Of a DNA stretch of 45,480 nt, positions 26,313-34,725 are shown piece after piece. A model generated the notes under the pieces. That model saw only the letters and a list, made by a program, of their open reading frames with translations. It was not told the DNA's origin and made no database searches. Within the stretch, counting starts at the first letter, position 1. The number at the start of each line of letters is the position of its first letter. The DNA is taken from positions 1 to 45,480 of the forward strand of contig OMZQ01000014.1 in assembly GCA_900315595.1 (NCBI GenBank), written 5' to 3'. The position numbers and the translations under genes are program-made. Source of the DNA: an uncultured Eubacteriales bacterium. Lineage in GTDB: Bacteria; Bacillota; Clostridia; Oscillospirales; Oscillospiraceae.

Positions 26313-28649
26313 ATGAAAACCAATCTCAAGAAGCTCTTAGCTCTTGTTCTGGCTCTCGCGATGGTCGCCGCTCTGTTTGTCGGCTGCCAGGATTCCAAGA
26401 AGCCCGACGAGTCTAAGAACGCTGCTGACACCACCGGCACCAAGGCTGACACCCAGGCGCCCGACGTCAGCAATGACACCGATGCTCCGGAAACCACCGA
26501 AGCTCCCGAACCCGGCCCCGCCGAGTACGTTCCCACTGGCGCCCAGCTGGTCGCCGGCAAGGAATACGGCAAGAACAAGGACTACATCTCCCTGTACGAC
26601 AAGTACGGCAAGGACATCTCCATTGCTGACGTCGAGGAAGATCCCGCTACCGGTCTTGCGTACCTGAACGTGGACGGCCAGCAGTTCGAGCTCGGCCTGG
26701 ACTTCCTGACCATGGCCATGGTGTACAACACCTCCACCGAAGGCACCAGCTTCGCCTCTGAGGACGAAGTCTACGCCGAGTGGTGGAAGTACTACATCAC
26801 CCGCTGGAACTACCTGCTTCCCGAAATCCCCCTGTACTCCAACGAGTACTACGATGTTTACAACGCTGCCATCAAGGGCGTTGACGAGCATCCCACCAAC
26901 CCGTTCTGGAGCGTTTCCAAGGCTCTGATCGACTGGAGCTCCGAGAAGGCTGACAACTCCTTCATCATGGGTTCCTCCACCGACCTGTCCGGCAAGTTCC
27001 GTTACTCCGTGTTCGGCGCTTCCAGCCCCGGCTCCTCCGACAACGACGTTGACGGCCTGGTCAACGGCCTCGAGACCGTCGTTGCCAACAAGGAAGGCAA
27101 CTATCAGTGGAACGACACCGTCGTCGCCGCGCACGAAGAGACCGACAACGAGGACGGCTCCCACACCTACACCATCACCATCTACGACGACATGAAGTTC
27201 TCTGACGGCAGCCCTGTCACCGCGAAGAACTACCTGTACTTCCCGATGGCCTTCTCCACCCCGGTTGCTACCGAGGCTGCTTCCAAGGACCACAAGTCCA
27301 TGATGAACTACGCCGGCTACGATAACTTCGCAGCTTACGACGGCACCAACGACGGCGAAGCGATCGACGATGAGATCACTGCCTCCAAGGTCATGACCGG
27401 CGTTCGTCTGCTGGGCGACTACCAGTTCTCCGTCACCGTTGATAGCGCGTACTACCCCTACTTCTACGCCATTGCTTACGCCTCCCTGTCTCCCTCTCAC
27501 CAGTCCACCTGGGCCTGCAACTGCGACATCGCGGACGATGGCGAAGGCTGCTACTGGACCGATGAGTTCTACGCCAAGGATGGCGACTCCTACACCAATG
27601 CGAAGCACATCAGCGATGTTGCTGCCAACACCGACACCACCTATCCCTACTCCGGCGCTTACGTTGTCGAGTCCTACGACACCGGCGCGAAGGAAGCCAC
27701 TCTGAAGCTGAACCCCTACTTCAAGGGCAACTACGAAGGCATCAAGCCCTCCATCGAGACTGTCGTCTACAAGAAGATCGTCACTGAGACCCAGCTCGAC
27801 GACCTGACCTCCGGCGGCGTTGACTGCCTGGCTGCCATCACCGGCGGCGCTGCGACCAACGAAGCCATCTCCATGGCCGACAGCTCCAACGGCAAGTTCG
27901 TCTACACCCACTACTCCCGCGCCGGCTACGGCAAGCTCGGCTTCCGTGCTGACTACGGCCCCGTCCAGTTCGCCGAGGTTCGCCGCGCCATTGCTTACTG
28001 CATGGACCGCGCTACCTTCGCCAAGGACTTCACCGGCGGCTACGGCGGCGTTGTTGACGGCCCGTACTACACCGGTTCCTGGATGTACAAGGCTGCTACC
28101 GCGCAGGGCATGCTGCTCGATGCATACGACACCTCTGTCGACTCCGCGATCGAAGTCCTCGAGGCCGGCGGCTGGATCTATGACGCCGAGGGCAACCCCT
28201 ACACCGAGGGCGTCCGTTACAAGATGATCCCCGCTGAGTACGCCACCGAGAACGACATCAACTACAAGTCCAAGGACGGCAAGTACGTCACCACCAAGGT
28301 TGGCGACAACTACTACATGCCTCTGGTTCTGAACTGGTTCGGTACCGTTGATAACGAATTCTCCGATCTGCTGGTCACCGGCTTTGAGAAGAACGACAAC
28401 GTTGCCAACGCCGGCATGGTTGTTTACGAGACTCTGGGCGACTTCGCCCCGATGCTCGACGAGCTCGCTCAGGCGCAGCTCTACGGCTACTACTCCGGCA
28501 CCCCGATGTACTGCGTGTTCAACTTCGCCACCGGTTTCAACTCCGCTGTTTACGACTACAGCTTCAACATGACCATCGATCCCAGCATGTACGATGACTA
28601 CAGCCAGTACTACATCAAGGACGCGGCTGACATCTACTTCAACAACTAA
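26313..28649 (+). CDS. Peptide-type ABC transporter substrate-binding lipoprotein, possibly permuted
   Basis: The 778-residue protein has a lipoprotein signal with C25 (LFVGC), a Thr/Pro/Glu/Asp-rich linker (about 30-72), and an SBP_bac_5 (OppA/DppA-type) fold. Motifs of the N-terminal lobe appear late: DDMKFSDGSPVTAKNY at 292-307, and GAYVVESYDTG and LNPYF near 448-470. In contrast WNYLLPEIPLYSNEYYDVYN (165-184), a motif normally at the very end of such proteins, lies before that core. The real C-terminus (FNFATGFNSAVYDYS...YFNN) lacks it. Normal family length is about 500-600. Codon use is strongly biased to a few codons, suggesting high expression. Peptides are the likely ligand, but this is by family only. 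Confidence 0.88.
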   Translation: MKTNLKKLLALVLALAMVAALFVGCQDSKKPDESKNAADTTGTKADTQAPDVSNDTDAPETTEAPEPGPAEYVPTGAQLVAGKEYGKNKDYISLYDKYGKDISIADVEEDPATGLAYLNVDGQQFELGLDFLTMAMVYNTSTEGTSFASEDEVYAEWWKYYITRWNYLLPEIPLYSNEYYDVYNAAIKGVDEHPTNPFWSVSKALIDWSSEKADNSFIMGSSTDLSGKFRYSVFGASSPGSSDNDVDGLVNGLETVVANKEGNYQWNDTVVAAHEETDNEDGSHTYTITIYDDMKFSDGSPVTAKNYLYFPMAFSTPVATEAASKDHKSMMNYAGYDNFAAYDGTNDGEAIDDEITASKVMTGVRLLGDYQFSVTVDSAYYPYFYAIAYASLSPSHQSTWACNCDIADDGEGCYWTDEFYAKDGDSYTNAKHISDVAANTDTTYPYSGAYVVESYDTGAKEATLKLNPYFKGNYEGIKPSIETVVYKKIVTETQLDDLTSGGVDCLAAITGGAATNEAISMADSSNGKFVYTHYSRAGYGKLGFRADYGPVQFAEVRRAIAYCMDRATFAKDFTGGYGGVVDGPYYTGSWMYKAATAQGMLLDAYDTSVDSAIEVLEAGGWIYDAEGNPYTEGVRYKMIPAEYATENDINYKSKDGKYVTTKVGDNYYMPLVLNWFGTVDNEFSDLLVTGFEKNDNVANAGMVVYETLGDFAPMLDELAQAQLYGYYSGTPMYCVFNFATGFNSAVYDYSFNMTIDPSMYDDYSQYYIKDAADIYFNN

Positions 28650-28669
28650 TTCATCCCCAAACCATCGCG

Positions 28670-28740
28670 GTCAGGGCCGCGGCTTCGCGGCCCTGACTTC
28701 CGCAATCGCCGGATGGGGCTCTGCTCCATCCGGGATTGCG
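28670..28740 (+). terminator. Two hairpins after the binding-protein gene (likely partial terminator)
   Basis: A perfect 12-bp hairpin (28670-28681 with 28686-28697, loop GCTT) is followed by a second (CGCAATC 28701-28707 with GATTGCG 28734-28740, inner CCGGATGG/CCATCCGG) and then ATTTTAATTC. The T-run is weak, so some readthrough to the permeases is expected. This fits the usual excess of binding protein over permease. Confidence 0.65.
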
Positions 28741-28875
28741 ATTTTAATTCTCTGAATACGTACCCCTTCCGGCATTCGCCTTACCGCGCTCGCACACAAG
28801 AAACCGACAAAGGCCGAGAAGGGAATTCCCGCTCGGCAAAATACAGTCGCCTGTGCGACAGACAGGACAATAAAC

Positions 28876-29928
28876 ATGGGAAAATATGTAATTAAAAGAA
28901 TTGGCTATATGCTGGTCGTTGCGCTGGTTCTGTCAATTCTTATGTTTTTGCTATACAACCTGCTTCCTGCCAACCGCGCTTATACCGACGCCAAGGCGGA
29001 TATGCAGACCATGAAGAACACCCTGAGAGGCAAGACCGAGGAACAGAAGCAGGAGATCTTTAACGAGCGCTATCATGAGTATCAGAAGCGCTACGGCACG
29101 GATACCAAGAACATGGCTGTTCGGTATCTTCGCTGGGTCGGCCTGTATCCCAACGCTTATGGCAAGTTCGACGGTCTGCTCCAGGGCAACTTCGGCTACT
29201 CCTACGAGCATAAAAAAACCGTTTTGGAAACCGTTAAGGATCCCATGCTGAACACGATGAAGATCAACATCATCGCGATGATCCTCGGCTTGGGCATCAC
29301 GATCCCCCTCGGCATCTATTGCTCTACCCACAAGGGCAAAAAGACAGACCAGTTTGTGCAGGTGGTCACCATCATCGGTTACTCTCTGCCTGCGTTCATC
29401 ACCTGTATCGTATTTATCTGGATCTTCTGCTCGCTGCTTGGCTGGTTCCCGCCGAGCGGCATGAAAACGCCCGGCACGAACTATACCGGCTTAACCAGAA
29501 TTCTGGACGAGCTGAAATACCTGGCCCTGCCTCTGATCACGATGACCTTCTGCTCCCTGGGCGGCATGACCCGTTACGTCCGCGCCGCCATGATCGACTC
29601 CCTGTCTCTGGACTGCATCCGCACCGCCAGAGCCAAGGGTGTTCGCGAAAAGACCGTCATCTACTCCCACGCGTGGAGAAACGCTCTGATCCCCATCGTC
29701 ACGCAGGCGCTCGGCTGGTTCCTCGGCATCTTCTCCGGTTCTCTGATGTTTGAGAACATTTTCGCCATCAACGGCATGGGCAAGCTGATGATCGGCGCTC
29801 TGAATACCAGAGACTACGATCTGATCATTCTGCTCCAGATGTTCTACGTCATCGTCTCTCTGATCGGCTATCTGGTCATCGACATTGTCTACGGCCTGGT
29901 TGACCCGAGAGTCCGCGTGAACAAGTAA
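28876..29928 (+). CDS. Peptide-type ABC transporter permease, DppB/OppB family
   Basis: Membrane channel subunit of 350 residues. TM1 lies at about 9-28, and the other helices follow from about 128 onwards. The cytoplasmic EAA loop reads RTARAKGVREKTVIYSHAWRNALIPIVT, and the end has LVDPRVR, both typical of DppB. The outside loop after TM1 (about 29-125) has an added charged helical stretch (TMKNTLRGKTEEQKQEIFNE, about 46-65), making the loop somewhat longer than usual. The ribosome binding site is weak (ACAGGAC). Confidence 0.92.
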   Translation: MGKYVIKRIGYMLVVALVLSILMFLLYNLLPANRAYTDAKADMQTMKNTLRGKTEEQKQEIFNERYHEYQKRYGTDTKNMAVRYLRWVGLYPNAYGKFDGLLQGNFGYSYEHKKTVLETVKDPMLNTMKINIIAMILGLGITIPLGIYCSTHKGKKTDQFVQVVTIIGYSLPAFITCIVFIWIFCSLLGWFPPSGMKTPGTNYTGLTRILDELKYLALPLITMTFCSLGGMTRYVRAAMIDSLSLDCIRTARAKGVREKTVIYSHAWRNALIPIVTQALGWFLGIFSGSLMFENIFAINGMGKLMIGALNTRDYDLIILLQMFYVIVSLIGYLVIDIVYGLVDPRVRVNK

Positions 29929-29940
29929 GGAGGTGCGAGC

Positions 29941-31872
29941 ATGAAGGAAACCAAGAAACGCAGCGGCTGGCTCCGCCGGCTGTTCCGCGGCGGCAGCAAG
30001 ACCCTGGTGGAGGATAATCCCTCTCTCGCCGTTGAGGAAATCGTATCTCCGATGAAGCAGATCGTGCGCGGCTTCTTTGAGCGCAAGCTCGCCGTGATCG
30101 CGTTGGTCGTGTTGATTTGCATGTTCATTCTGGTCTTTATCGGCCCGCTGTTCATGCCCCGTTACTACGACTCCTACACCGAAACGACCCAGCAGAACAT
30201 CTCCCCTGGCTTCAAGATGATGAGCGTGCCCAGCGAGCTCAGCAAGGACATTCGCATGATCGACGGCTACGGCAAGTTCTCCATCGGCCTGTCGAACGCC
30301 GGCAAGGTCTACGTCTGGGGCGACACCTACGATCCTCTGACGAAGATCGAGATGGCTGACATCCCCGAGGCAGTCCAGAACCACAAGATCGCCTACGTCG
30401 CTGCCGGTATCGACCATGCCATCGCCATCGACGAGGAAGGCCACGTCTACGGCTGGGGCGCTACGAAGCGCGGCCAGTACACCTATTACACCCCCGATCA
30501 GGAGGTGGCGGATGACGTCGTCTCCATCCCCGAGGGTCTGGCCAACGGCACCGAGACCGTTGACGTTGCCAACATCAAGAAGGTCGCCTGCGGCTATCAG
30601 ATCACCGCGATTCTGATGAATGACGGCTCCCTCTACATCTGGGGCAACGCCAAGTCCTACTCCAACATGGACAAGTTCGTCGGCAAGACGGACCTGATCG
30701 ACATCGACTTTACGCTGAACAACATCGTCGGCGTTACGACGGCCCAGAACGGTGTCTACACCGGCAAGCGCGGCCTGTTTGACAAGCTCAAGAGCACGCT
30801 GACCGGCAAGGCTGTCGCAAGCCGTGAGTTCCTGAACGGCCGCAAGGTCGTCCGTATCGCTGCAACCTCCAAGAACGTCTGCGGCGAGCTCGACGACGGC
30901 TCCATCTTCTTCGTCGGCGACGCCATCGGCAGCAACGATCCCGTTCCTGCCCTGCACGCCGGTGAGAAGTTCATCGAGCTGGAAGCCGGTACCTACCACT
31001 ACGTCGGCCTGACCTCCGAAGGACGCGTGCTCTGCTGGGGCGGCAATACCCTGTCCCAGACGGACGTGCCTTCCGATCTGGCCGGCACCACCAAGCTCTA
31101 CTGCGGCGCGTTCCAGACCTATGCGGTCAACGACCAGAACGAGCTTGTCGATAAGTGGGGCAACAAGGGCTACCTCTTCGGCACCGATAAGTACGGCGCG
31201 GATATCTTCCAGCGCATCATTAAGGGCGGTAAGATGACCATGACGATCGGCGCGATCGCTGTTATCATCTCCTCCATTATCGGCGTCATTGTCGGCGTCG
31301 TCTCCGGTTACTTCGGCGGCAAGGTCGATATGATTCTGATGCGTATCACGGAGATCTTCGCTGCGATCCCGTTCCTGCCCTTTGCCCTGATCCTCTCCGC
31401 TTTGATGTCGCAGATGAACATCTCCGAGAATTCGAAGATCTTCCTGCTGATGGTGATTTTGGGCGTGCTGACCTGGACGGGCCTGGCCCGTATCGTCCGT
31501 GCGCAGGTTCTGGCTGCCCGTGAAAACGAGTACGTCACCGCCGCCAAGGCCATGGGCGTTCGCGAGCGCAACATCGCCTTCAAGCACATCCTGCCCAACA
31601 TCGTCTCCATCATTCTGGTCTCTCTGACGCTGGACTTTGCCACCTGTATGCTGACGGAATCCTCCCTCAGCTACCTCGGCTTCGGCGTGACCTATCCCAG
31701 ACCCACCTGGGGCAACATGCTCAACGGCGTCAACAACGCTACGATCATCAAGAACTTCTGGTGGCAGTGGGTCTTCACGTCCATCTTCCTTGCCGTTACC
31801 TGTATCTGCATCAATATCATCGGCGATACGCTGCGTGACGTCATCGATCCGAAGTCCGACCGCGATAAGTAA
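29941..31872 (+). CDS. Peptide-type ABC transporter permease (DppC family) with an inserted RCC1-like propeller
   Basis: The 643-residue protein is about twice the normal DppC length. TM1 (about 50-70) is followed, on the outside, by about 300 inserted residues with seven RCC1-like repeats. Six keep the pattern G-x-x-H/Y-x-x-x-L-x-x-x-G-x-V-Y-x-W-G, ending near 128 (VYVWGD), 175 (VYGWGA), 237 (LYIWGN), 328 (IFFVGD), 369 (VLCWGG) and 408 (VDKWGN). One degenerate repeat lies near 262-275. The normal DppC sequence resumes at LFGTDKYGADIFQRII (412-427), then the remaining helices and the EAA loop TAAKAMGVRERNIAFKHILPNI (533-554). The frame is continuous and base use is uniform. RCC1 propellers usually bind proteins, so binding of the lipoprotein or cell-wall partners is inferred. 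Confidence 0.93.
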   Translation: MKETKKRSGWLRRLFRGGSKTLVEDNPSLAVEEIVSPMKQIVRGFFERKLAVIALVVLICMFILVFIGPLFMPRYYDSYTETTQQNISPGFKMMSVPSELSKDIRMIDGYGKFSIGLSNAGKVYVWGDTYDPLTKIEMADIPEAVQNHKIAYVAAGIDHAIAIDEEGHVYGWGATKRGQYTYYTPDQEVADDVVSIPEGLANGTETVDVANIKKVACGYQITAILMNDGSLYIWGNAKSYSNMDKFVGKTDLIDIDFTLNNIVGVTTAQNGVYTGKRGLFDKLKSTLTGKAVASREFLNGRKVVRIAATSKNVCGELDDGSIFFVGDAIGSNDPVPALHAGEKFIELEAGTYHYVGLTSEGRVLCWGGNTLSQTDVPSDLAGTTKLYCGAFQTYAVNDQNELVDKWGNKGYLFGTDKYGADIFQRIIKGGKMTMTIGAIAVIISSIIGVIVGVVSGYFGGKVDMILMRITEIFAAIPFLPFALILSALMSQMNISENSKIFLLMVILGVLTWTGLARIVRAQVLAARENEYVTAAKAMGVRERNIAFKHILPNIVSIILVSLTLDFATCMLTESSLSYLGFGVTYPRPTWGNMLNGVNNATIIKNFWWQWVFTSIFLAVTCICINIIGDTLRDVIDPKSDRDK

Positions 31873-31886
31873 AGGAGGAACTGAAT

Positions 31887-32879
31887 ATGCCATTACTGGA
31901 AGTCAAAGACCTGCATACGTTCTTCCGCACCAAGAAGGGTATCGTCAAGGCTGTCAACGGTGTGTCCTATTCCGTGGACGCCGGCCGCACCCTCGGTGTC
32001 GTCGGTGAATCCGGCTCGGGCAAGAGCGTGTCCGCCATGAGTATTCTCCGCCTGTTGGACGGCAACGGCTACATCGACAGCGGCGAGATCCTCTTTGACG
32101 GCAAAGACCTGACCAAAATCTCCAATAACGAGATGTATCACGTTCGCGGCAATGATATTTCCGTGATCTTCCAGGAGCCCATGACCTCGCTGAACCCCGT
32201 CTTCACGGTGGAACGTCAGGTCTCCGAGCCCTTCATCCTCCACCAGAACATGTCCAAGAAGGAAGCGGCTGAAAAGGTCGTCGAAATGCTGGCGGACGTC
32301 AAGATCCCGAACCCACATATCGTTGCCAAGCAGTATCCGCATCAGCTCTCCGGCGGTATGCGTCAGCGCGTCATGATCGCCATGGCCCTGGCCTGCAAGC
32401 CCAAGCTGCTGATTGCCGACGAGCCGACCACGGCTCTGGACGTCACCATTCAGGCTCAGATCCTGAAGCTGATGAACAACCTCAAGGATGAGCACGGCAC
32501 GTCCGTCATGTTCATCACCCACGACCTCGGCGTCATCCGCCAGATCGCGGACGACGTAGCCGTTATGTACTGCGGCCAGGTCGTCGAGATGGCTCCCGCC
32601 GAAGTGATCTTCGGCAAGCCGGAGTATTCGCATCCCTACACCGAAGGCCTGATGGAATCCATCCCCCGTCTGAGCACGCCGAACAATACCAAGCTTGACG
32701 CGATTCCCGGTTCCGTCCCCCATCCGCTGGCTCTGCCCAAGGGCTGCAAGTTCGGCCCGCGCTGCAAGTACTGCACCGAGCGCTGCAAGGAAGAGGAGCC
32801 CACCATGATGCAAGTGTCCGAGAATCAGCAGATTCGTTGCTTCTATCCGAAGAAGGAGGATCGTCATGCAAACAAATGA
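31887..32879 (+). CDS. Peptide-type ABC transporter ATPase, DppD/OppD family
   Basis: The 330-residue ATPase has Walker A GESGSGKS (about 42-49), the Q-loop VIFQEPMTSLNP, signature LSGGMRQR, Walker B LLIADEPTTALD and the H-loop FITHD. The C-terminal oligopeptide-transporter domain has a Cys cluster (GCKFGPRCKYCTERCKEEEP), a possible Fe-S or metal site known in this family. It has no insert, unlike its partner. It overlaps the next gene by 14 bases. Confidence 0.94.
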   Translation: MPLLEVKDLHTFFRTKKGIVKAVNGVSYSVDAGRTLGVVGESGSGKSVSAMSILRLLDGNGYIDSGEILFDGKDLTKISNNEMYHVRGNDISVIFQEPMTSLNPVFTVERQVSEPFILHQNMSKKEAAEKVVEMLADVKIPNPHIVAKQYPHQLSGGMRQRVMIAMALACKPKLLIADEPTTALDVTIQAQILKLMNNLKDEHGTSVMFITHDLGVIRQIADDVAVMYCGQVVEMAPAEVIFGKPEYSHPYTEGLMESIPRLSTPNNTKLDAIPGSVPHPLALPKGCKFGPRCKYCTERCKEEEPTMMQVSENQQIRCFYPKKEDRHANK

Positions 32880-34425
32880 GAATAAGAAGATCCTTCTGAA
32901 AATCTCCAACCTGAAGCAGTATTTCCCTGTTGGCAAGCACGCGTTTGTCAAGGCGAACGACGGCATTACCCTGGACATCTATGAGGGCGAAACCCTCGGC
33001 CTGGTCGGCGAGTCCGGCTGCGGCAAGTCTACCTTCGGCCGTACCATCCTCCAGCTCTACCGCCAGACTGACGGCAGAACCATGTACTATGGCTCCTCCC
33101 TGGACGAGCTGGCGCCCAAGTATGTCAATTATACCTACACCAAGATGCCGAAGCTGATCAAAAAGCAGAAGCAGCTCCAGGAAAAGTATGAGCATCTGAA
33201 GCAGGAATACGATGCGGCCGACGAGAAGGAAAAGCTCAAGCGCCACACCGAGATGGACAATGCCCGTAAGGCTGCCAACGACGCTTATCTGAACATCGTC
33301 AACCTGGTCGGCGGTTTCTACTCCGTCAGCGATCCTACCGAATGCATGAAGCTGTTCCGTGAGCGCTACGCTGCCTGCAAGCGGCTCCATAACCACATCG
33401 AAGCCCGCCGGGATCCCAAGCTGGAGTACGATGAGGCCACCTTTATCGCCAACGAGTCTGAAAAAGCAGACGAGGGCAAGAAGGAGAAGGCCAAGGCCGA
33501 CGTTGAGAAGTACAAGGCCAAGATGGACGCCTGTGATCAGATTATCAATGCCGACCGCAAGGCTCTGGCTGAGATCGATCAGAAGCTCGACGCGCTGCGC
33601 GCCACCTATCAGAACGATCCGGAATTCCAGAAGCACGAGGCCCTGCGCGACAACGGCATCGACCTGGCCCGCCTGACCTACCCCGAGGTTCGTCAGCTCC
33701 GCTGCCAGATGCAGTACATTTTCCAGGATCCCTATTCCTCTCTGAACCCCAGAATGACGATCGGTCAGATCATCTCCGAGGGCCTTGTTGCGCACAAGTA
33801 TTACAAGAAGAACCGCGAGCGCATGAACGACGAGGTCATCAAGGTCATGAACGAATGCGGCCTGGCCGACTACTTCGTCCACCGCTTCCCGCACCAGTTC
33901 TCCGGCGGCCAGCGCCAGAGAATCTGCATTGCCCGTTCCCTTGCCGTCCGCCCCAAGTTCGTTGTCTGTGACGAGGCCGTGTCCGCTCTGGACGTGTCCA
34001 TCCAGTCCCAGATCCTGAACCTGCTGCGCGACCTCAAGGAGGAGCAGCATTTGACCTACCTCTTCATCACCCACGACCTCTCCGTCGTCAAGTACATCTC
34101 CGACCGTATCGGCGTCATGTACCTCGGCAACATGGTTGAGCTGGCTTCTTCGGAATCCCTCTTCCATCATCCGTACCATCCCTACACCGAAGCCCTTCTG
34201 AACTCGATCCCCACGACCGAGGAGAAGAAGGATCTGGTGGTTCTCGAGGGCGATATCCCCAGCCCCGTCAACCCGCCGAAGGGCTGCAAATTCCATTCCC
34301 GCTGCAAGTACTGCACCGAGATCTGCGAATCTGTCGTCCCCGACTGGGAAGAGGTGGAGCCAAATCACTTTGTGGCCTGCCATCATAAGCTGGAGAAGAT
34401 CCTCAATCTGGAAGCTGAGGCTTGA
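32866..34425 (+). CDS. Peptide-type ABC transporter ATPase (DppF family) with a coiled-coil insert
   Basis: The 519-residue protein has Walker A GESGCGKST (48-56), the Q-loop YIFQDPYSSLNPRM (Q287), signature FSGGQRQR (345-352), Walker B FVVCDEAVSALD (E370) and H403. Between Walker A and the Q-loop, where normal DppF has about 30 residues, it has about 190 more (roughly 78-268). These are rich in Lys, Glu, Ala and Asp with long heptad-like runs (KLIKKQKQLQEKYEHLKQEY; KKEKAKADVEKYKAKMD; LAEIDQKLDALRATY), which suggests a coiled-coil hairpin. The C-terminus has the Cys cluster GCKFHSRCKYCTEIC. All catalytic residues are present, so it should be active. Confidence 0.93.
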   Translation: MQTNENKKILLKISNLKQYFPVGKHAFVKANDGITLDIYEGETLGLVGESGCGKSTFGRTILQLYRQTDGRTMYYGSSLDELAPKYVNYTYTKMPKLIKKQKQLQEKYEHLKQEYDAADEKEKLKRHTEMDNARKAANDAYLNIVNLVGGFYSVSDPTECMKLFRERYAACKRLHNHIEARRDPKLEYDEATFIANESEKADEGKKEKAKADVEKYKAKMDACDQIINADRKALAEIDQKLDALRATYQNDPEFQKHEALRDNGIDLARLTYPEVRQLRCQMQYIFQDPYSSLNPRMTIGQIISEGLVAHKYYKKNRERMNDEVIKVMNECGLADYFVHRFPHQFSGGQRQRICIARSLAVRPKFVVCDEAVSALDVSIQSQILNLLRDLKEEQHLTYLFITHDLSVVKYISDRIGVMYLGNMVELASSESLFHHPYHPYTEALLNSIPTTEEKKDLVVLEGDIPSPVNPPKGCKFHSRCKYCTEICESVVPDWEEVEPNHFVACHHKLEKILNLEAEA

Positions 34426-34427
34426 TT

Positions 34428-34655
34428 ATGGATCCTTTTCGCAAAACAGAGCGTGCCATGAAGCTCCTGCGTGAGCGGAATGAAGCGAACAGCATTCAGA
34501 CGGTCGGAAACACGGACAAGGACGTTGACCTGGAAAAGGGCGATATTCCCGCCATGCTGACCAGTGCGTATCTGACCATTCTACCGGCTGTGATCCTGGC
34601 CCTGCTTTGCGTCGTCGGGATCCCCGTACTCATCGTTTTGCTTCTGGCAGGCTGA
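34428..34655 (+). CDS. Small one-TM protein at the end of the transporter operon
   Basis: I do not recognise this 75-residue protein. It has a charged N-terminal half (MDPFRKTERAMKLLRERNEA...KDVDLEKGDIPA) and one hydrophobic C-terminal segment (about 44-74, YLTILPAVILALLCVVGIPVLIVLLLAG). The ATG at 34428 is 2 bases after the ATPase stop; a TTG at 34422 would add two residues. Overlap with the operon suggests it belongs to the transporter. A GTG or TTG start cannot be excluded. Confidence 0.6.
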   Translation: MDPFRKTERAMKLLRERNEANSIQTVGNTDKDVDLEKGDIPAMLTSAYLTILPAVILALLCVVGIPVLIVLLLAG

Positions 34656-34669
34656 ACGCCTCAAAAAAA

Positions 34670-34707
34670 CCCTGGCGCCGGTTTCCGGCGCCAGGGTAAA
34701 CTTTTTT
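34670..34707. terminator. Bidirectional terminator between the ABC operon and the CapA-like gene
   Basis: CCCTGGCGCCGG (34670-34681) pairs with CCGGCGCCAGGG (34685-34696), followed by TAAACTTTTTT. On the minus strand the same stem is followed by seven T. Confidence 0.93.
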
Positions 34708-34725
34708 CGCTTGTTGGATGGATGA

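Noticed and set aside
29941..31872. Assembly join between a permease gene and an unrelated RCC1 gene
   Set aside because: Permease sequence is on both sides of the repeats, the frame is kept at both borders, and codon use does not change. A join could explain one border but hardly two.
29491..31893. 800-codon minus-strand frame opposite the RCC1-bearing permease
   Set aside because: Antisense shadow: the plus-strand frame has membrane helices, repeats and motifs, while this one has none.
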